Assembly (NCBI GenBank): GCA_947462335.1
Contig: OX381705.1
Span: 41,680,675 to 41,744,674 of the forward strand
Source: Harmothoe impar
Taxonomy: Eukaryota > Annelida > Polychaeta > Phyllodocida > Polynoidae
DNA length: 64,000 nt
Reading direction: 5' to 3'
Shown piece by piece: positions 47,001 to 57,130 of this stretch. Both the position numbers and the translations under genes were made by a program. The notes beneath the pieces are model-generated. The model saw only the letters and a program-made list of their open reading frames with translations, was not told where the DNA came from and did no database searches. Each line of letters opens with the position of its first letter. Within the stretch, counting starts at the first letter, position 1.

Positions 47001-47351
47001 AATAGGCCTAGGCCTATAAGATGTTTCTCTGAAACGATTCAGGAACACATCATTAGGCCTAACCCTTTTTATATTTTCAAAGATCCATTGATACATGCAC
47101 CCCCTTTTCTATTTTTCACTGATTTTCCTTTAAAGAAGAACCCCCTATCCTTCATTTTCTCGGACGTGCCAATTCAGTGAAATAGTACCCCTTTCTCGGC
47201 GTTTTCATAAAATGGATGGTGTTGGTTTCCACTCTGAGTGCAGGGACCGGGCGTTAGATGAAGATAACGTGACGCTCTGCCTCCCCCCTCCCCCTAGCCT
47301 CTATAAGCAGCTCGTCCGATCCTCACCGTCGATGGACTGCAGTGACAGATG
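44080..47351. other. 3.3-kb stretch with no supported gene
   Basis: Both strands were read and no coding frame with recognisable features was found. A 15-bp stem hairpin lies at 45525-45561. The rest is ordinary AT-rich sequence. Confidence 0.45.
45525..45561. repeat. Short hairpin
   Basis: CACCTGTTTTCACAC, a six-base loop, then GTGTGAAAACAGGGTG: a nearly perfect 15-bp stem. With no T run or gene next to it, its role is unknown. Confidence 0.7.
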
Positions 47352-48095
47352 TATGGAAGGCCGGTGCGCCATTGTCTTTGCCATTTGCCAATTGCCATTT
47401 GCCAGTTGCCAATTGCTATTTTGCGGCCATCTTTGTTCTCGGACATTAGATACTCGGACATTAGATGCTCGGACATAGGCTATGTCCGAGCATCTAATGA
47501 CTGTTATAGCCTAGGTTGCTCGGACATTTTACAGTTTAATAAAGGAAGTTTAATTTTGGAGGGGAGAGTGGCCATCTTGGTTCTCGGACATGAGATGTTC
47601 GGACATTTAGATGCTCGGACAGTAGGTATAAGCTAATATAGGAAGTGTTTGATATTTTTCTTGGAGGGAGGGGGGCATGCTCGGACATTAGATTGGGCTA
47701 TTCTCGGACATTAGATTGGAATAGGGCCTATGCCATACTATGCTCGGACAGTAGGCCTACATCCTCGGACATTAGACTGTAGTTTATTTAGCTTTTTGTG
47801 TGTGTGTGGGGGGGGGGGACGTTTATAAGCCTCAATATTATAAAGGTACCGGCACCAGTCAATGTCCAAGCACCTACATGTCCGAGCACCCCAATGTCCG
47901 AGCATCCCAATGTCCGAGCACCCAGATGTCCGAGAACCAAGACAATTAGGTCATACAAATTATAATGTCTATTTCCCGCCAAATATAGATGCAACAAAAT
48001 GGCTGCTGCTCCTTGCTGATTGGCTGGGTGCAATCAGCAATTAGCAATTGGCAAATGGCAATCGGCAAATGGCAATGGCACACCGGCCTTCCATA
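47352..48095. mobile_element. TATGGAAGG-family element with TCGGACAT arms
   Basis: The ends TATGGAAGGCCGGTGCGCCA and TGGCACACCGGCCTTCCATA are inverted repeats. Next come subterminal TTGCCATTTGCCAATTGCC repeats on the left and their inverse on the right. Inside, CTCGGACATTAGATG is repeated about ten times in the left two-thirds, and ATGTCCGAGCA-type copies mirror it at 47865-47935. Non-coding. Confidence 0.85.
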
Positions 48096-48238
48096 ATATG
48101 CTTAATCAATGGCGGGAAAACGGGATGATGAACTGGGTCACAATGGCGGGTCTCGCAGCGACCCGCCATTGTGACCCAGTGACCCTTTGAGTATATTTGT
48201 GTCCCTGCGCGCAGACTACGCCTGCCCATCTCGTCTTC
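48096..48238. other. Spacer containing a short inverted repeat
   Basis: AACTGGGTCACAATGGCGGG at 48131 is mirrored by CCCGCCATTGTGACCCAGTG-type sequence ending near 48181, forming an almost loopless hairpin. Confidence 0.6.
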
Positions 48239-48815
48239 GGGCTCAAGCGCCAAAGGCCTGGAACTGTATTGCCTCACCCCCCAATATGCCTACTAGTATG
48301 ATAAATTTCTTCCATGGGCAACAGTATCTAGGGCCTACTTTATAAATGATAGATAGAAAATAGGTACTAGCTAGGTCTATAGGCCTGGGGCCTACTTTAT
48401 AAATAAGAAATAGAAAATAGACAGTAGTAGTTAGGCCTATAGGGCCTACTTATAATGAATAAACGGAGGTCTACAGTATTTAATTTTGACCTCCACTCCA
48501 GCGATATAGGCTTTGGCATATGGATTAATCAATTGACTAGGTATGGGTGGGCCTTCTTGTCCTAGGTACCCTATAGACCTCCGAACATACTTTGTCTTAT
48601 ATGACAAACTTTTCTGTTCAATTTCACCAAACTCTTTGACTACTAGTTATTGGTCAGTTCGATAGTAAATGACCTCTAAGCAGAAGTACACAAAACCCAA
48701 ATGCACGGCCAAGCGTGATTGGTCCCTGCGGATAGGCGCCACAAAACCAGTACACCACAAAACCAGTACACCTGCACAAATTTCACCTTTCATGACCAAA
48801 TGTACTGGGTGGGCC
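48239..48815 (+). repeat. Left copy of a ~0.6-kb flanking repeat
   Basis: From CTCAAGCGCCAAAGGCCTGG to CCTTTCATGACCAAATGTAC it matches 53390-54034 followed by 55520-55548. It lacks the two insertions present in the right copy and so shows their empty target sites. Confidence 0.85.
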
Positions 48816-48949
48816 TTCTTGTCCTAGTTTCCCTATAGACCTCCGAGCATACTTTGTCTTATATGGCAAACTTTTCTGTTCAATTTCACCAAACTCTTTG
48901 ACTACTAGTTATTGGTCAGTTCGATAGTAAATGCCCTCTAAAATGTTAG

Positions 48950-51090
48950 TATATCTCTTGCAGCGTGGGGCTGAGTAGGGGAGGGTGTAGTATGTCTCCT
49001 GTGTATGTCTCCACCGCCCCTGACAAGAGACGGTGGACACCATTAGAGAGGTCAGCATACAACATAAACCATTAGACGTCTGCTCTAAAAGATACAGACA
49101 GCTTGATGGGAGTAGTGTCATCAGCTCTGCGGATTGCATCTAAAATGCGGCAGATGAATCTCCTTGCATGCAGGACGCACTTAGAGACATGTAGCAGCTT
49201 ACCAGCTAGTGATTGCACCTGCTTTTTAGATGCCTGCTTTTTAGCAAGCCACACTGTGCATTCAGAGACTACATCCTTGAGCTTCTGGTCCGGGACAGAG
49301 ATTATCATTGGGCCAGTATTGACCTAGAAGCCAAGCCATTCCATGGCGGTATCAGGTGGAAAGCACTTGTGCTTAGCGAGCTCTATTTCAAGAGGTGCAG
49401 TGAGAGCCTGGAAGGCATTGTATGCCTCCAGGGCACGATCGTATGTAGATTCTGCGCCCACAAAGTCGACCAGATATGATAAGGTCCAGAATCCACGGTT
49501 GCGCATCAGGTATGTGATGGCAGCAGTGGTACGTTGACAAGCCATACTGCTAAGTCTACAACTGAACGATGGACACAAATCAATATATATGAGGTCGTCG
49601 ACCTTAAAGCCCAGGAGAGGAAGGTCACCTGGGTCAGTTCTGAGCTGACAATAGGCGTGGGACATATCGGCCTTCCATATGTACGAGGCGGGGCCGAGTG
49701 TCTTGACCCTAGTGACCAAGTCATCCACTGAGGGGAGAGAGTAGAGGCGGTGGCACCCTTTAAAGCAGTTCTTTGTGATGCCCGCATTAACTCCAGCACC
49801 TTCCGGGTGTGAGAGGTCAAGGATGATGAGCCTCTCAGTAGAATCTTTCTTAGGTTGGGTCAATATGGGAGCAATGTGAGTTCAGGGAGCGAATTATGGG
49901 GCACTGAATGGTCCAGCCAGACCACCGAGGGCCAGCTCCTTATCGACAAACTCCTGTATTTGTGCAGTATAGGGAATAGCCGGGTTGTGGTTCATGTCAG
50001 CAGAGACTGGTGGGGTACCTGCTGTATATCCTTCCGGCCACCCATACCTTAAGAACTCACACACCTCCCTGTCATGGTATTTGGTGAGGTCAGCATCCCA
50101 GGGGTCCAGATTGAGTCCCGAGGGTAGAGTAAGATGGGCACCCAACCTATTTGGGAGGCCTGTGGCAGCAACAGTTGAGTACAAGGTAGCATACTGCTGG
50201 AAGTCATTCCACTGGTCATGCACAATAGATGACCATATAGGAAGTCTTGTTGGCACATACTGGGCTGGAGTGGGTCCAGTCATAGTAGGGCTGAACTCAT
50301 CAGCTAGGGTGATGCCAGTGTGGTCCACCTCTGCATGTAGAGTTAGATCATGATTTGTCTCACATGGGAGATGGCAGTTGAAGGGGAGCGCATCCTCTAT
50401 ACATTCATACTTTGCGTCATCACATTCCAGGCCAGGGGCCGGTGTATGGAATTGTAGAACCGAGTTGTTTGCCAGGTCCATGAGGCACTTTGAGACAGAG
50501 TCTTGGTCCCGAGCATCTGTGACAGATATGGCGGTGGGTTTGCCAGGAGCCTTCAAATCAATACCAGGTGTTGTGTGCCCAGGGGTGTCCCTGAGGCTGA
50601 TAGTTGCAGTATGATTAACAGTCATTGTTGTACCTGGGACAAATGGAATTGCCACAGGGTTTAAGACATGACGAGTAGACTCAGACCCAGGAGGTCCTGA
50701 GGCTGTGTGTGGGGAGTGTGGGGCAGGAGGTTGGTTGTCATCAGATATCAGACCCACCCCGAGTGAGCTGGCACCAGGGGTAGAGACATGACATGAATCA
50801 ATAGCGAGGCCGGTCTTGTCCGGCCTGTGACCGAAAGGACTGGTAGCCATGGGACGAAGCCACCCGCCCCCTACTTCTGCAGTCCCATTTAGGGTGAGGG
50901 TAGACAACGTTGAGATGTTTACGGCAGTGCTTACAATGATGCCCTTGGCTCACACCTGCCTCTACATGCCCGTCAGCTCTGTTACGCCCAGCAGCCTTGT
51001 TATACTCAGGGCAGGCAGCATCAGTGCGACCAGCAGCCTGACGTGGTGGTCTCCTGTGGCGATCAGGGTTGGCATGTTAGACGTGTGAGG
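48950..51090 (-). pseudogene. DIRS-like gag-end/reverse transcriptase, broken by stop codons
   Basis: One continuous minus-strand frame from 50907 to about 48950 is interrupted only by stops at about 49894, 49885, 49324 and 49070; homology continues across each. It contains DREVCEFLRYGWPEGY, FVDKELALGGLAGPF, RLIILDLSHPEGAGVN, KADMSHAYCQLRTDP and YLVDFVGAES, then the connection segment VPDQKLKDVV and ADLSNGV. The catalytic YLDDF-type box reads YLVDF, losing one aspartate. In another frame farther upstream (about 50870-51060) HCKHCRKHLNVVYPHPKWDC looks like a zinc-binding gag end. The frame ends before a full RNase H domain. Confidence 0.8.
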
Positions 51091-51135
51091 TCTGGTTGTG
51101 ATCTCTATGTAACTAAATAATATGCAGGCACCCCT

Positions 51136-52077
51136 TTGGGCGACCAGACACTCACCTCCTATAACGCAGATATCTCTGAGGCGACCCACCACAATAGACT
51201 AACACATGCTTCCCACTACATCACCTTTGCTCTTTATTACGGGGTTGACATTATGTCACCCACACTACTGGACTCGTGCCTGTACCAGCAGTATCTGGCT
51301 AATTCCTTAAAGAGCAAAGTCTTAAGAAAATGCTACAATTCTGGTGCTGGTATATGGATCAAAGAAAGAGGTGGGGACCCAACTCACCTTTACTCTCAGG
51401 AAGCTAAAACTGTTGCCAAGGGAGCGTTCAGATTGGCACCTACCCTGCCCAATCCTGGGCCCCCCTTGACACCTCAGGACTTAATCATTGTTGCCCAGTA
51501 TCTGTCTACCCGGTATACATTACCTTGTAAGGCGGCAGCTTGTATAGGTTTCTTTGCCTTCTTGCGTGCTTCCAATCTCCTCACCCCGTCTGCCTTGCTC
51601 TGGACAGGCCCACATACCCTACTCAGGTGAGACATTACAAGTATTGATACAGGACTACAAGTGTTGACAAAATCATCGAAAACAATCTTTCCAGGTATGG
51701 TCCCTACGGTCTTAGATCTACCCAGGATCCCAGGCTCACCAGTGTGCCCAGCAGAGGCATGGGATTCCTACCTGCAGGCTTATCCTGCACTACCTACGTC
51801 ACCAGCCTTTATACTACATGATGGCTCGCCCCTCACACCCCAGCAATTGGTGTCAGCAATGAGGATTGCACTAACCAAGGCTGGGTGTCCATATGCGGAT
51901 AAGAGCCGTTCCCACTCTAAGACGGGTGGGGCTCAGGCAGCCCTTCTAGCAGGCTGCCCCAGACCAGACATTGCCCATCATGGGACATGGAAGTCTGATT
52001 CTGGTCTCAATGCCTATGTGCCGTTGTCAGCTTCACGGTCGGTAGCCTCCAAGATGGCTACCTACTTTGCCCACTAA
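51136..52077 (+). pseudogene. Tyrosine recombinase of the DIRS-like element, one in-frame stop
   Basis: One plus-strand frame of 313 codons plus stop, with a TGA at 51628-51630 that does not interrupt the homology. It has an N-terminal SAM-like region (SYNADISEATHHNRLTHASH onward) and a catalytic domain with FFAFLRASNLL (first arginine), HHGTWKSDS (late histidine) and LNAYVPLS (tyrosine nucleophile). The box that should read like HSxRRGGA is HSKTGGA, so the second arginine appears lost. The start is approximate: the open frame can be extended a little upstream of the methionine-like position. It lies opposite in direction to the reverse transcriptase. Confidence 0.8.
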
Positions 52078-52857
52078 ACAAACACTGACTATCCACATGT
52101 CTATTGTTTACATATATGTAACTGCAGAGGGGTTTTCGGCGACCTGGCAACCTGGGCCGTTTTTGGCCGTTTTCCAGGCGACTTTTCGACCTGGGGCAAT
52201 AATTTAAGCGACCTGGCGACTTTTGCACAAAATTGATTATAGGATAAAGGGTCTAAAAAACGACCTTGCGACCTGAGGGGGGGACCCCTCTGCACCCCCA
52301 TATATATTTCTTCTTCATGGTAGATGTTTGCTACCATCACATGTATATCATGGTATTCTTCAATTGTTATCACTGTTGTTGTATGTTCACAAAAAGTATA
52401 TAAAGCCAAAAGTATACTTAAAGAACTTGTCCAGTTATCATTGGACGGTGATCCTTGGATTGGCTTATAATGGTATGGAGAAGGACTTTGCAGTGGCGCC
52501 AAAACTCCCATATTCGCCGGGACCAGCGTTAACCAGCGCACTACGCATAAACCAGTGACGTCACGGAAGGCGTTCCCTCGCAATATTTACAAGAACTTAG
52601 CAGGGATATTTTGTTCCCACCCACCTACACCTTCAGGGTTTATTCTAAATACTCATAAAATGAGTAGGTGGACTCCACTTAACAAACCCTGACTATCCAC
52701 ATGTCTATTGTTTACATATATATATATTCTACACGGTAGATGTTTGCTACCATCACATGTATATCATGGTATTCTTCAATTGTTATCACTGTTGTTGTAT
52801 GTTCACAAAAAGTATATAAAGCAAAAAGTATACTCAAAGAACTTGTCCAGTTATCAT
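52078..52857 (+). repeat. A-B-A-B direct repeats at the recombinase end
   Basis: Block A lies at about 52080-52120 and 52680-52727, and block B at 52318-52446 and 52736-52857. The stretch between contains a GGCGACC-rich segment (52138-52280) and a TGACGTCA-like site at 52555-52562. The right B block ends exactly where the next repeat begins. Confidence 0.75.
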
Positions 52858-53389
52858 TAACTCCCCCGACTACTGCAGTAACGTCGGCCAAGTTTCATTC
52901 TATGAGACGTAGTCTGTAGCCCGAGATATCAAGCCATAATACAACTCCGTTTTCAGGGGAGGGGTTAGGATACCTTGTGCCAATATATTCTGACATTTCT
53001 ACATTGCCTGGGATATTTAAGAAGGAAATTTGTCATGTTTTAGGTGCAATATGACCCACTCTAAAAATATCCAGGCATGGACACAAGGTACTACATCCGT
53101 GGCCCCGGGCACAATTGAGCAGATGGTACCGGAAGCATTGGCTCACTAATGGTGACCTACCGTCTATCCATGAAAAATATCCGTGTACATGTAATAAAGA
53201 AACACTATTTGATATCATTCAACATCAGTTATCCCTCAAAATGCCATTAGAAAGCATGATGACAGCAGATTACATTTGGACCCACTTTGCCTTCCATTCG
53301 TATCCAATGTGGTGGCCTCAGATCTATCCCATAACAAGGCATGTGAATGCTTCCTGAATTTTCCAGCAGGTGGCAGCATCTTCCCGTGG
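52858..53389 (+). repeat. Uninterrupted copy of the repeat split at 36-40 kb
   Basis: Matches 36085-36496 joined to 39797-39960. At about 53250 it shows the intact target CCATTAGAAAGC used by the 3.3-kb element in the other copy. Confidence 0.85.
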
Positions 53390-54034
53390 CTCAAGCGCCA
53401 AAGGCCTGGAACTGTATTGCCTCACCCCCCCCCCCCCAATATGCCTACTAGTACGATAAATTTCTTCCATGGGCAACCCAGCTATCAAGAAAACGTTATT
53501 TTACGTCAAAATAACGTTATAAAATTTCATATAACGTTATGCCATAGTAAGGAGCCTTAGAGAAACATTATTTAACGTTATATAACGTTGCAAAGTGTTG
53601 TATAACGTTTTTTGTTCACTGGGAACAGTATCTAGGGCCTACTTTATAAATGATAGATAGAAAATAGGTACTAGCTAGGTCTATAGGCCTGGGGCCTACT
53701 TTATAAATAAGAAATAGAAAATAGACAGTAGTAGTTAGGCCTATAGGGCCTACTTATAATGAATAAACGGAGGCCTACGGTATTTAATTTTGACCTCCAC
53801 TCCAGCGATATAGGCTTTGGCATATGGATTAATCAATTGACTAGGTATGGGTGGGCCTTCTTGTCCTAGGTACCCTATAGACCTCAGAACATACTTTGTC
53901 TTATTTGACTACTAGTTATTGGTCAGTTCGATAGTAAATGACCTCTAAGCAGAAGTACAGAAAACCCAAATGCATGGCCAAATGTGATGGGTCCCTGCGG
54001 GTAGGCGCCACAAAACCAGTTCACCTGCACAAAT
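53390..54034 (+). repeat. Right copy of the ~0.6-kb flanking repeat
   Basis: Matches 48239-48790 apart from the insertion at 53477-53623 and a deletion of about 50 bases near 53905, where the GACAAACTTTTCTGTTC segment is missing. Confidence 0.85.
53477..53623. mobile_element. AACGTTAT-rich element with a visible empty site
   Basis: 147 bp starting CCCAGCTATCAAG and ending GTTCACTGGG, flanked by AA on both sides. The unfilled sequence GGGCAACAGTATC is present at 48330. The interior is dominated by TAACGTTAT motifs. Non-coding; the superfamily is not certain. Confidence 0.8.
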
Positions 54035-54063
54035 GAATGGTATTGGCGATTGGCATCACATGT

Positions 54064-54195
54064 GACCCAGGGGAGGGAGAGGGAGAGGGAGAGGGAGAGG
54101 GGGAGGGGGAGAGGGAGAGGGAGAGGGGGAGGGGGAGAGAGAGGGAGAGAGAGAGAGGGAGGGAGGGGGAGGGAGGGAGGGGGAGGGAGGGAGGG
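54064..54195 (+). repeat. GAGGGA purine tract
   Basis: Purine-only on the plus strand for about 130 bases, made of GAGGGA, GGAGGG and AGAGAG units; it could form triplex DNA. All the E/R/G-rich frames through it are artefacts. Confidence 0.95.
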
Positions 54196-54196
54196 A

Positions 54197-54420
54197 AAAA
54201 AATTGGAAAAAACGAAGTTTGGAAAAAACGAAGTTTGGAAAAAAACAAGTTTGGAAAAAACCAAGTTTGGAAAAAACCAAGTTTGGAAAAAACCAAGTTT
54301 GGAAAAAACCAAGTTTGGAAAAAACCAAGTTTGGAAAAAACCAAGTTTGGAAAAAACCAAGTTTGGAAAAAACCAAGTTTGGAAAAAACCAAGTTTGGAA
54401 AAAAAAAAAAAAAAAAAAAA
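54197..54420 (+). repeat. Tandem array of AAAAAACCAAGTTTGG units ending in poly-A
   Basis: About 13 units of 16 bases, with a few CGAAGTTTGG variants at the left, and an uninterrupted run of about 23 A at the right end. Open frames on both strands come from the period and are not genes. Confidence 0.95.
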
Positions 54421-55520
54421 ATTATTTGAGGGAGGTATCCACACAGCGTCTCATATACCGTCTCAAAAAAAGCGTTCCTGGCTGCTTTAACCCTTGGGGG
54501 CCCAGAACTATTTGACCAAAGGCAGATAACTGCAGCATAATCAGTGTACCCTATGTAAATCTACAACAGTGGCATTTCCTGTCCGGACATAGGGTTTATA
54601 TTACATTTCTTGAAAGCTGTTGCAGTAATCTTTCTCTTGCTAAACCCCCTGTATGAAAAAAAAGATAATTTCAGTAACCATAGCAACCAAAACGTTCCAT
54701 TTGTTAGATTTATCAAATTTTGCCTTAGATTGGTTGTACCTTGGGCCATGGAGGAACCTTCTATTCCGTTGCCATGGCAACAATGGACTTCTTACATCAC
54801 ATCCCCAAAAAGGGAATGATATCTAACCTATTGACATCAGTTACATAATTTGATGTACATTTTCCAAATTGCATGAAAAAATATATGATAATAACTAAGA
54901 TGACAATTAATAGTATTATGATGTGAGGAGAATACTCAGCACAGCCAGTGGGAAAACTTGAAATCAGAGATATTTATTATGATTTTCCTACTATAATTGC
55001 TATAAAACCGGTAATATCTATCGGATAACAAATGTAAGCCCATGTATGAAAAGCTGAGGTCACCCCAGAGACATTGGTATGTCTCACAGTTTTCTACACT
55101 TAATATTTATGTGATAGATCCATGTTGGACTTTAGATATGTGCAAAATACGCCATATTATGCCATTTCACGCCAGTGGGCCCCTAAGGGTTAACATGGAA
55201 CTCTATGGGTTCAACAAGTTGGTGGAGGGCATAAGAGGGAGGTTTTTCCTATACCTGCAATGCTAAAGAAATTAGTGAAAAAAAAGCCAAAAGTGACACT
55301 TTTTTAAATGCCTTTTTTGAGAATTTGAGGAAACCCACATTTACAATATTGGTATGGGGAGATTGGCATTGAGCTGTACGACTCAAAACACAGACATTTC
55401 TTTGGCAGGAAGATTTATTTGCTGAATTATTCGAGGTACAAGTGATGGGAAAAATGTCTTAAATTGGGTTGAGGACCGTCGTATAAGACCCTGAGGCACA
55501 GTAGTGCCCCTGGGTCAAAT
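54421..55520. other. Gene-free remainder of the 1.5-kb insertion
   Basis: No gene recognised. A TGCCATGGCAAC-type inverted pair occurs near 54770 (CCGTTGCCATGGCAACAATGG). Confidence 0.4.
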
Positions 55521-55548
55521 ACACCTTTCATGACCAAATGTACTGACA

Positions 55549-56027
55549 GGCACCACCCCCAACATCACAGATGAACCACTGGTCTCTCTGTTCCTATCCT
55601 GAACTTGTGTTGTCTCTGCCACCACTGCCCACACCTCTATTCAGAGGCTCAGATTTCCAAACGGAAATTTCCATGATGGCCACCAAAAACTCAAGATTGT
55701 CTCATTTCCTTGTGTGATGCATGGATAATAGGGTTTCCTGGGGTGTAGAATCCGTTTTCAGGCTAAGATTTTTGATCCGGGGAATTCATAAATTTGAGCT
55801 TTCGTACCCCCAGTGCTGACAGGAGGCCAGCGTTTTTTTCGAGATAATGCCCCGTGTAGATATCCATTCTATCAAGTTGTTTAGCACGGGGAATAATCTC
55901 AGTACCCTTTCATCACTATATTGACCCTGTCCGGTGGATGGCACGTGGGACTGTAATATGACACCAGCCCTGAGTCTAAATATCACTGTCCCACTAATTG
56001 GGGCCCTTGATGGGGGGGTCCCCATGT
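55549..56027. other. Spacer, no gene seen
   Basis: Short open frames only, none with recognisable domains. Confidence 0.4.
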
Positions 56028-56215
56028 CGCATGTCGGTTTTAAGAAATGGCCATGTCGCATGTCTATGTCGCTTAAAAATGTTCATGTCCCATGTCAATT
56101 TTAAGAACTGTCCATGTCCCATGTCACTATCTTTTTAAGCCTCATGTCGCATGTCACTAGGCCTCATGTCGCATGTCGAATTTAAGAAATGCCCATGTCG
56201 CCATGTCGAATTTAG
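56028..56215 (+). repeat. CATGTCGCATGTC minisatellite-like repeat
   Basis: Roughly seven degenerate units of CCATGTCGCATGTC, with an AATTTAAGAAATG spacer in most, differing mainly at CpG positions (CGC against CCC). Confidence 0.8.
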
Positions 56216-56591
56216 GGGTCTAGGGCCATACTAATTTCCCTATAGGTGGGTGGTATTTAGGATCTGGATAATTTCAATTCTCCAAACAGATGTGTGCTTT
56301 GCTGCAAAAGATATAAATTATTCTCTGTCCCAATCAAAATTACTTTTAGCGTCATCATAGGCCTCATTTCCCTGGGAATGAAACTTGAAACTTATACAGT
56401 GCTGACCTCCTTAACTATAAAAATGACCTCACAAAGATTTTATAGCCATGAACCTCTGTAGTAGCACAGCTTATAACAAAGCTTATGACAGAGACATATT
56501 TCAGAAAGTGAAGGAAAGTGAAACTAGGAAAGTGTATGTGCCTGGGAGACCACGGGGCTGACACCCAGAGATTACCTGCTTAGCTGATAAG

Positions 56592-57090
56592 TATGGAAGG
56601 CCGGTGCGACATTGTGCCATTTGTTAATTGCCATTTGCTGGTTGCCAATTGCCATTTCCTGGTTTGAGGGTGCCATTTCCTGGTTTGAGGGTGCCAATTG
56701 CCAGAAAAGGTTGCCAATTGCTCAATGTGGTCATCAATCGGCAATATTGCCATTTGTCAATTGCCATTTGCTGATTGCCATTTTGTCAATTGCCATTTGC
56801 CATTTGTCAATGAAAATTTTGTCAATTGACGGTTGTCATGTTGCCATGGAAGGCCGGTGCGACATTGTGCCATTTGTTAATTGCCATTTGCTGGTTGCCA
56901 ATTGCCATTTCCTGGTTTGAGGGTGCCATTTCCTGGTTTGAGGGTGCCAATTGCCAGAAAAGGTTGCCAATTGCTCAATGTGGTCATCAATCGGCAATAT
57001 TGCCATTTGTCAATTGCCATTTGCTGATTGCCATTTTGTCAATTGCCATTTGCCATTTGTCAATGAAATTTTGTCAATTGACAGTTTTCA
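56592..57090 (+). repeat. Tandem duplication (254-bp period) of a TATGGAAGG element end
   Basis: TATGGAAGGCCGGTGCGACA starts at 56592, and its copy ATGGAAGGCCGGTGCGACA starts at 56846; the following roughly 240 bases of TTGCCATTTG repeats are nearly identical. Similar open frames in both copies reflect the duplication. Confidence 0.9.
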
Positions 57091-57130
57091 TGTTGCCATA
57101 TTGCTACTTCACAGTTAGAATTGCCATTTG

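Larger units (their letters stand above)
48807..52857. mobile_element. Tyrosine-recombinase retrotransposon (DIRS/Ngaro-like) remnant with head-to-head RT and recombinase
   Basis: A reverse transcriptase frame on the minus strand (from at least 50907 down to about 48950) and a tyrosine recombinase frame on the plus strand (51136-52077) start about 230 bases apart and point away from each other. The pairing of RT with tyrosine recombinase defines the DIRS order. To the right of the recombinase, two direct-repeat sequences recur: block A (CTGACTATCCACATGTCTAT) at 52087 and 52688, and block B (about 125 bp, starting GGTAGATGTTTGCTACCATC) at 52320 and 52736. Alternating A-B-A-B recalls the split direct repeats of this order. 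The left end is less clear: a 130-bp segment at 48807-48940 duplicates 48541-48670. Both edges are approximate. Confidence 0.75.
54035..55520. mobile_element. 1.5-kb insertion in the right flanking repeat
   Basis: Absent from the left copy, where CACAAATTTCACCTTTC is continuous near 48773. CAAAT lies at both junctions and may be the target duplication. TGACCCAGGGG at 54061 and CCCCTGGGTCA at 55507 are inverted repeats near the ends. It contains a GAGGGA tract, a 16-bp tandem array and no gene. Confidence 0.6.

Noticed and set aside
48239..54034. The two flanking repeats as LTRs of the RT element
   Set aside because: They match each other, but the pair continues outward into unrelated repeats, and the enzyme order is tyrosine-recombinase type, which does not use LTRs; a larger repeat interrupted or duplicated around the element is more likely.
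54021..54515. Long frames of KPSLEKTKFGKNQVW and FSKLGFFQTWF types on both strands
   Set aside because: These come from the 16-bp tandem array and purine tract; a 16-base period cycles through all frames.
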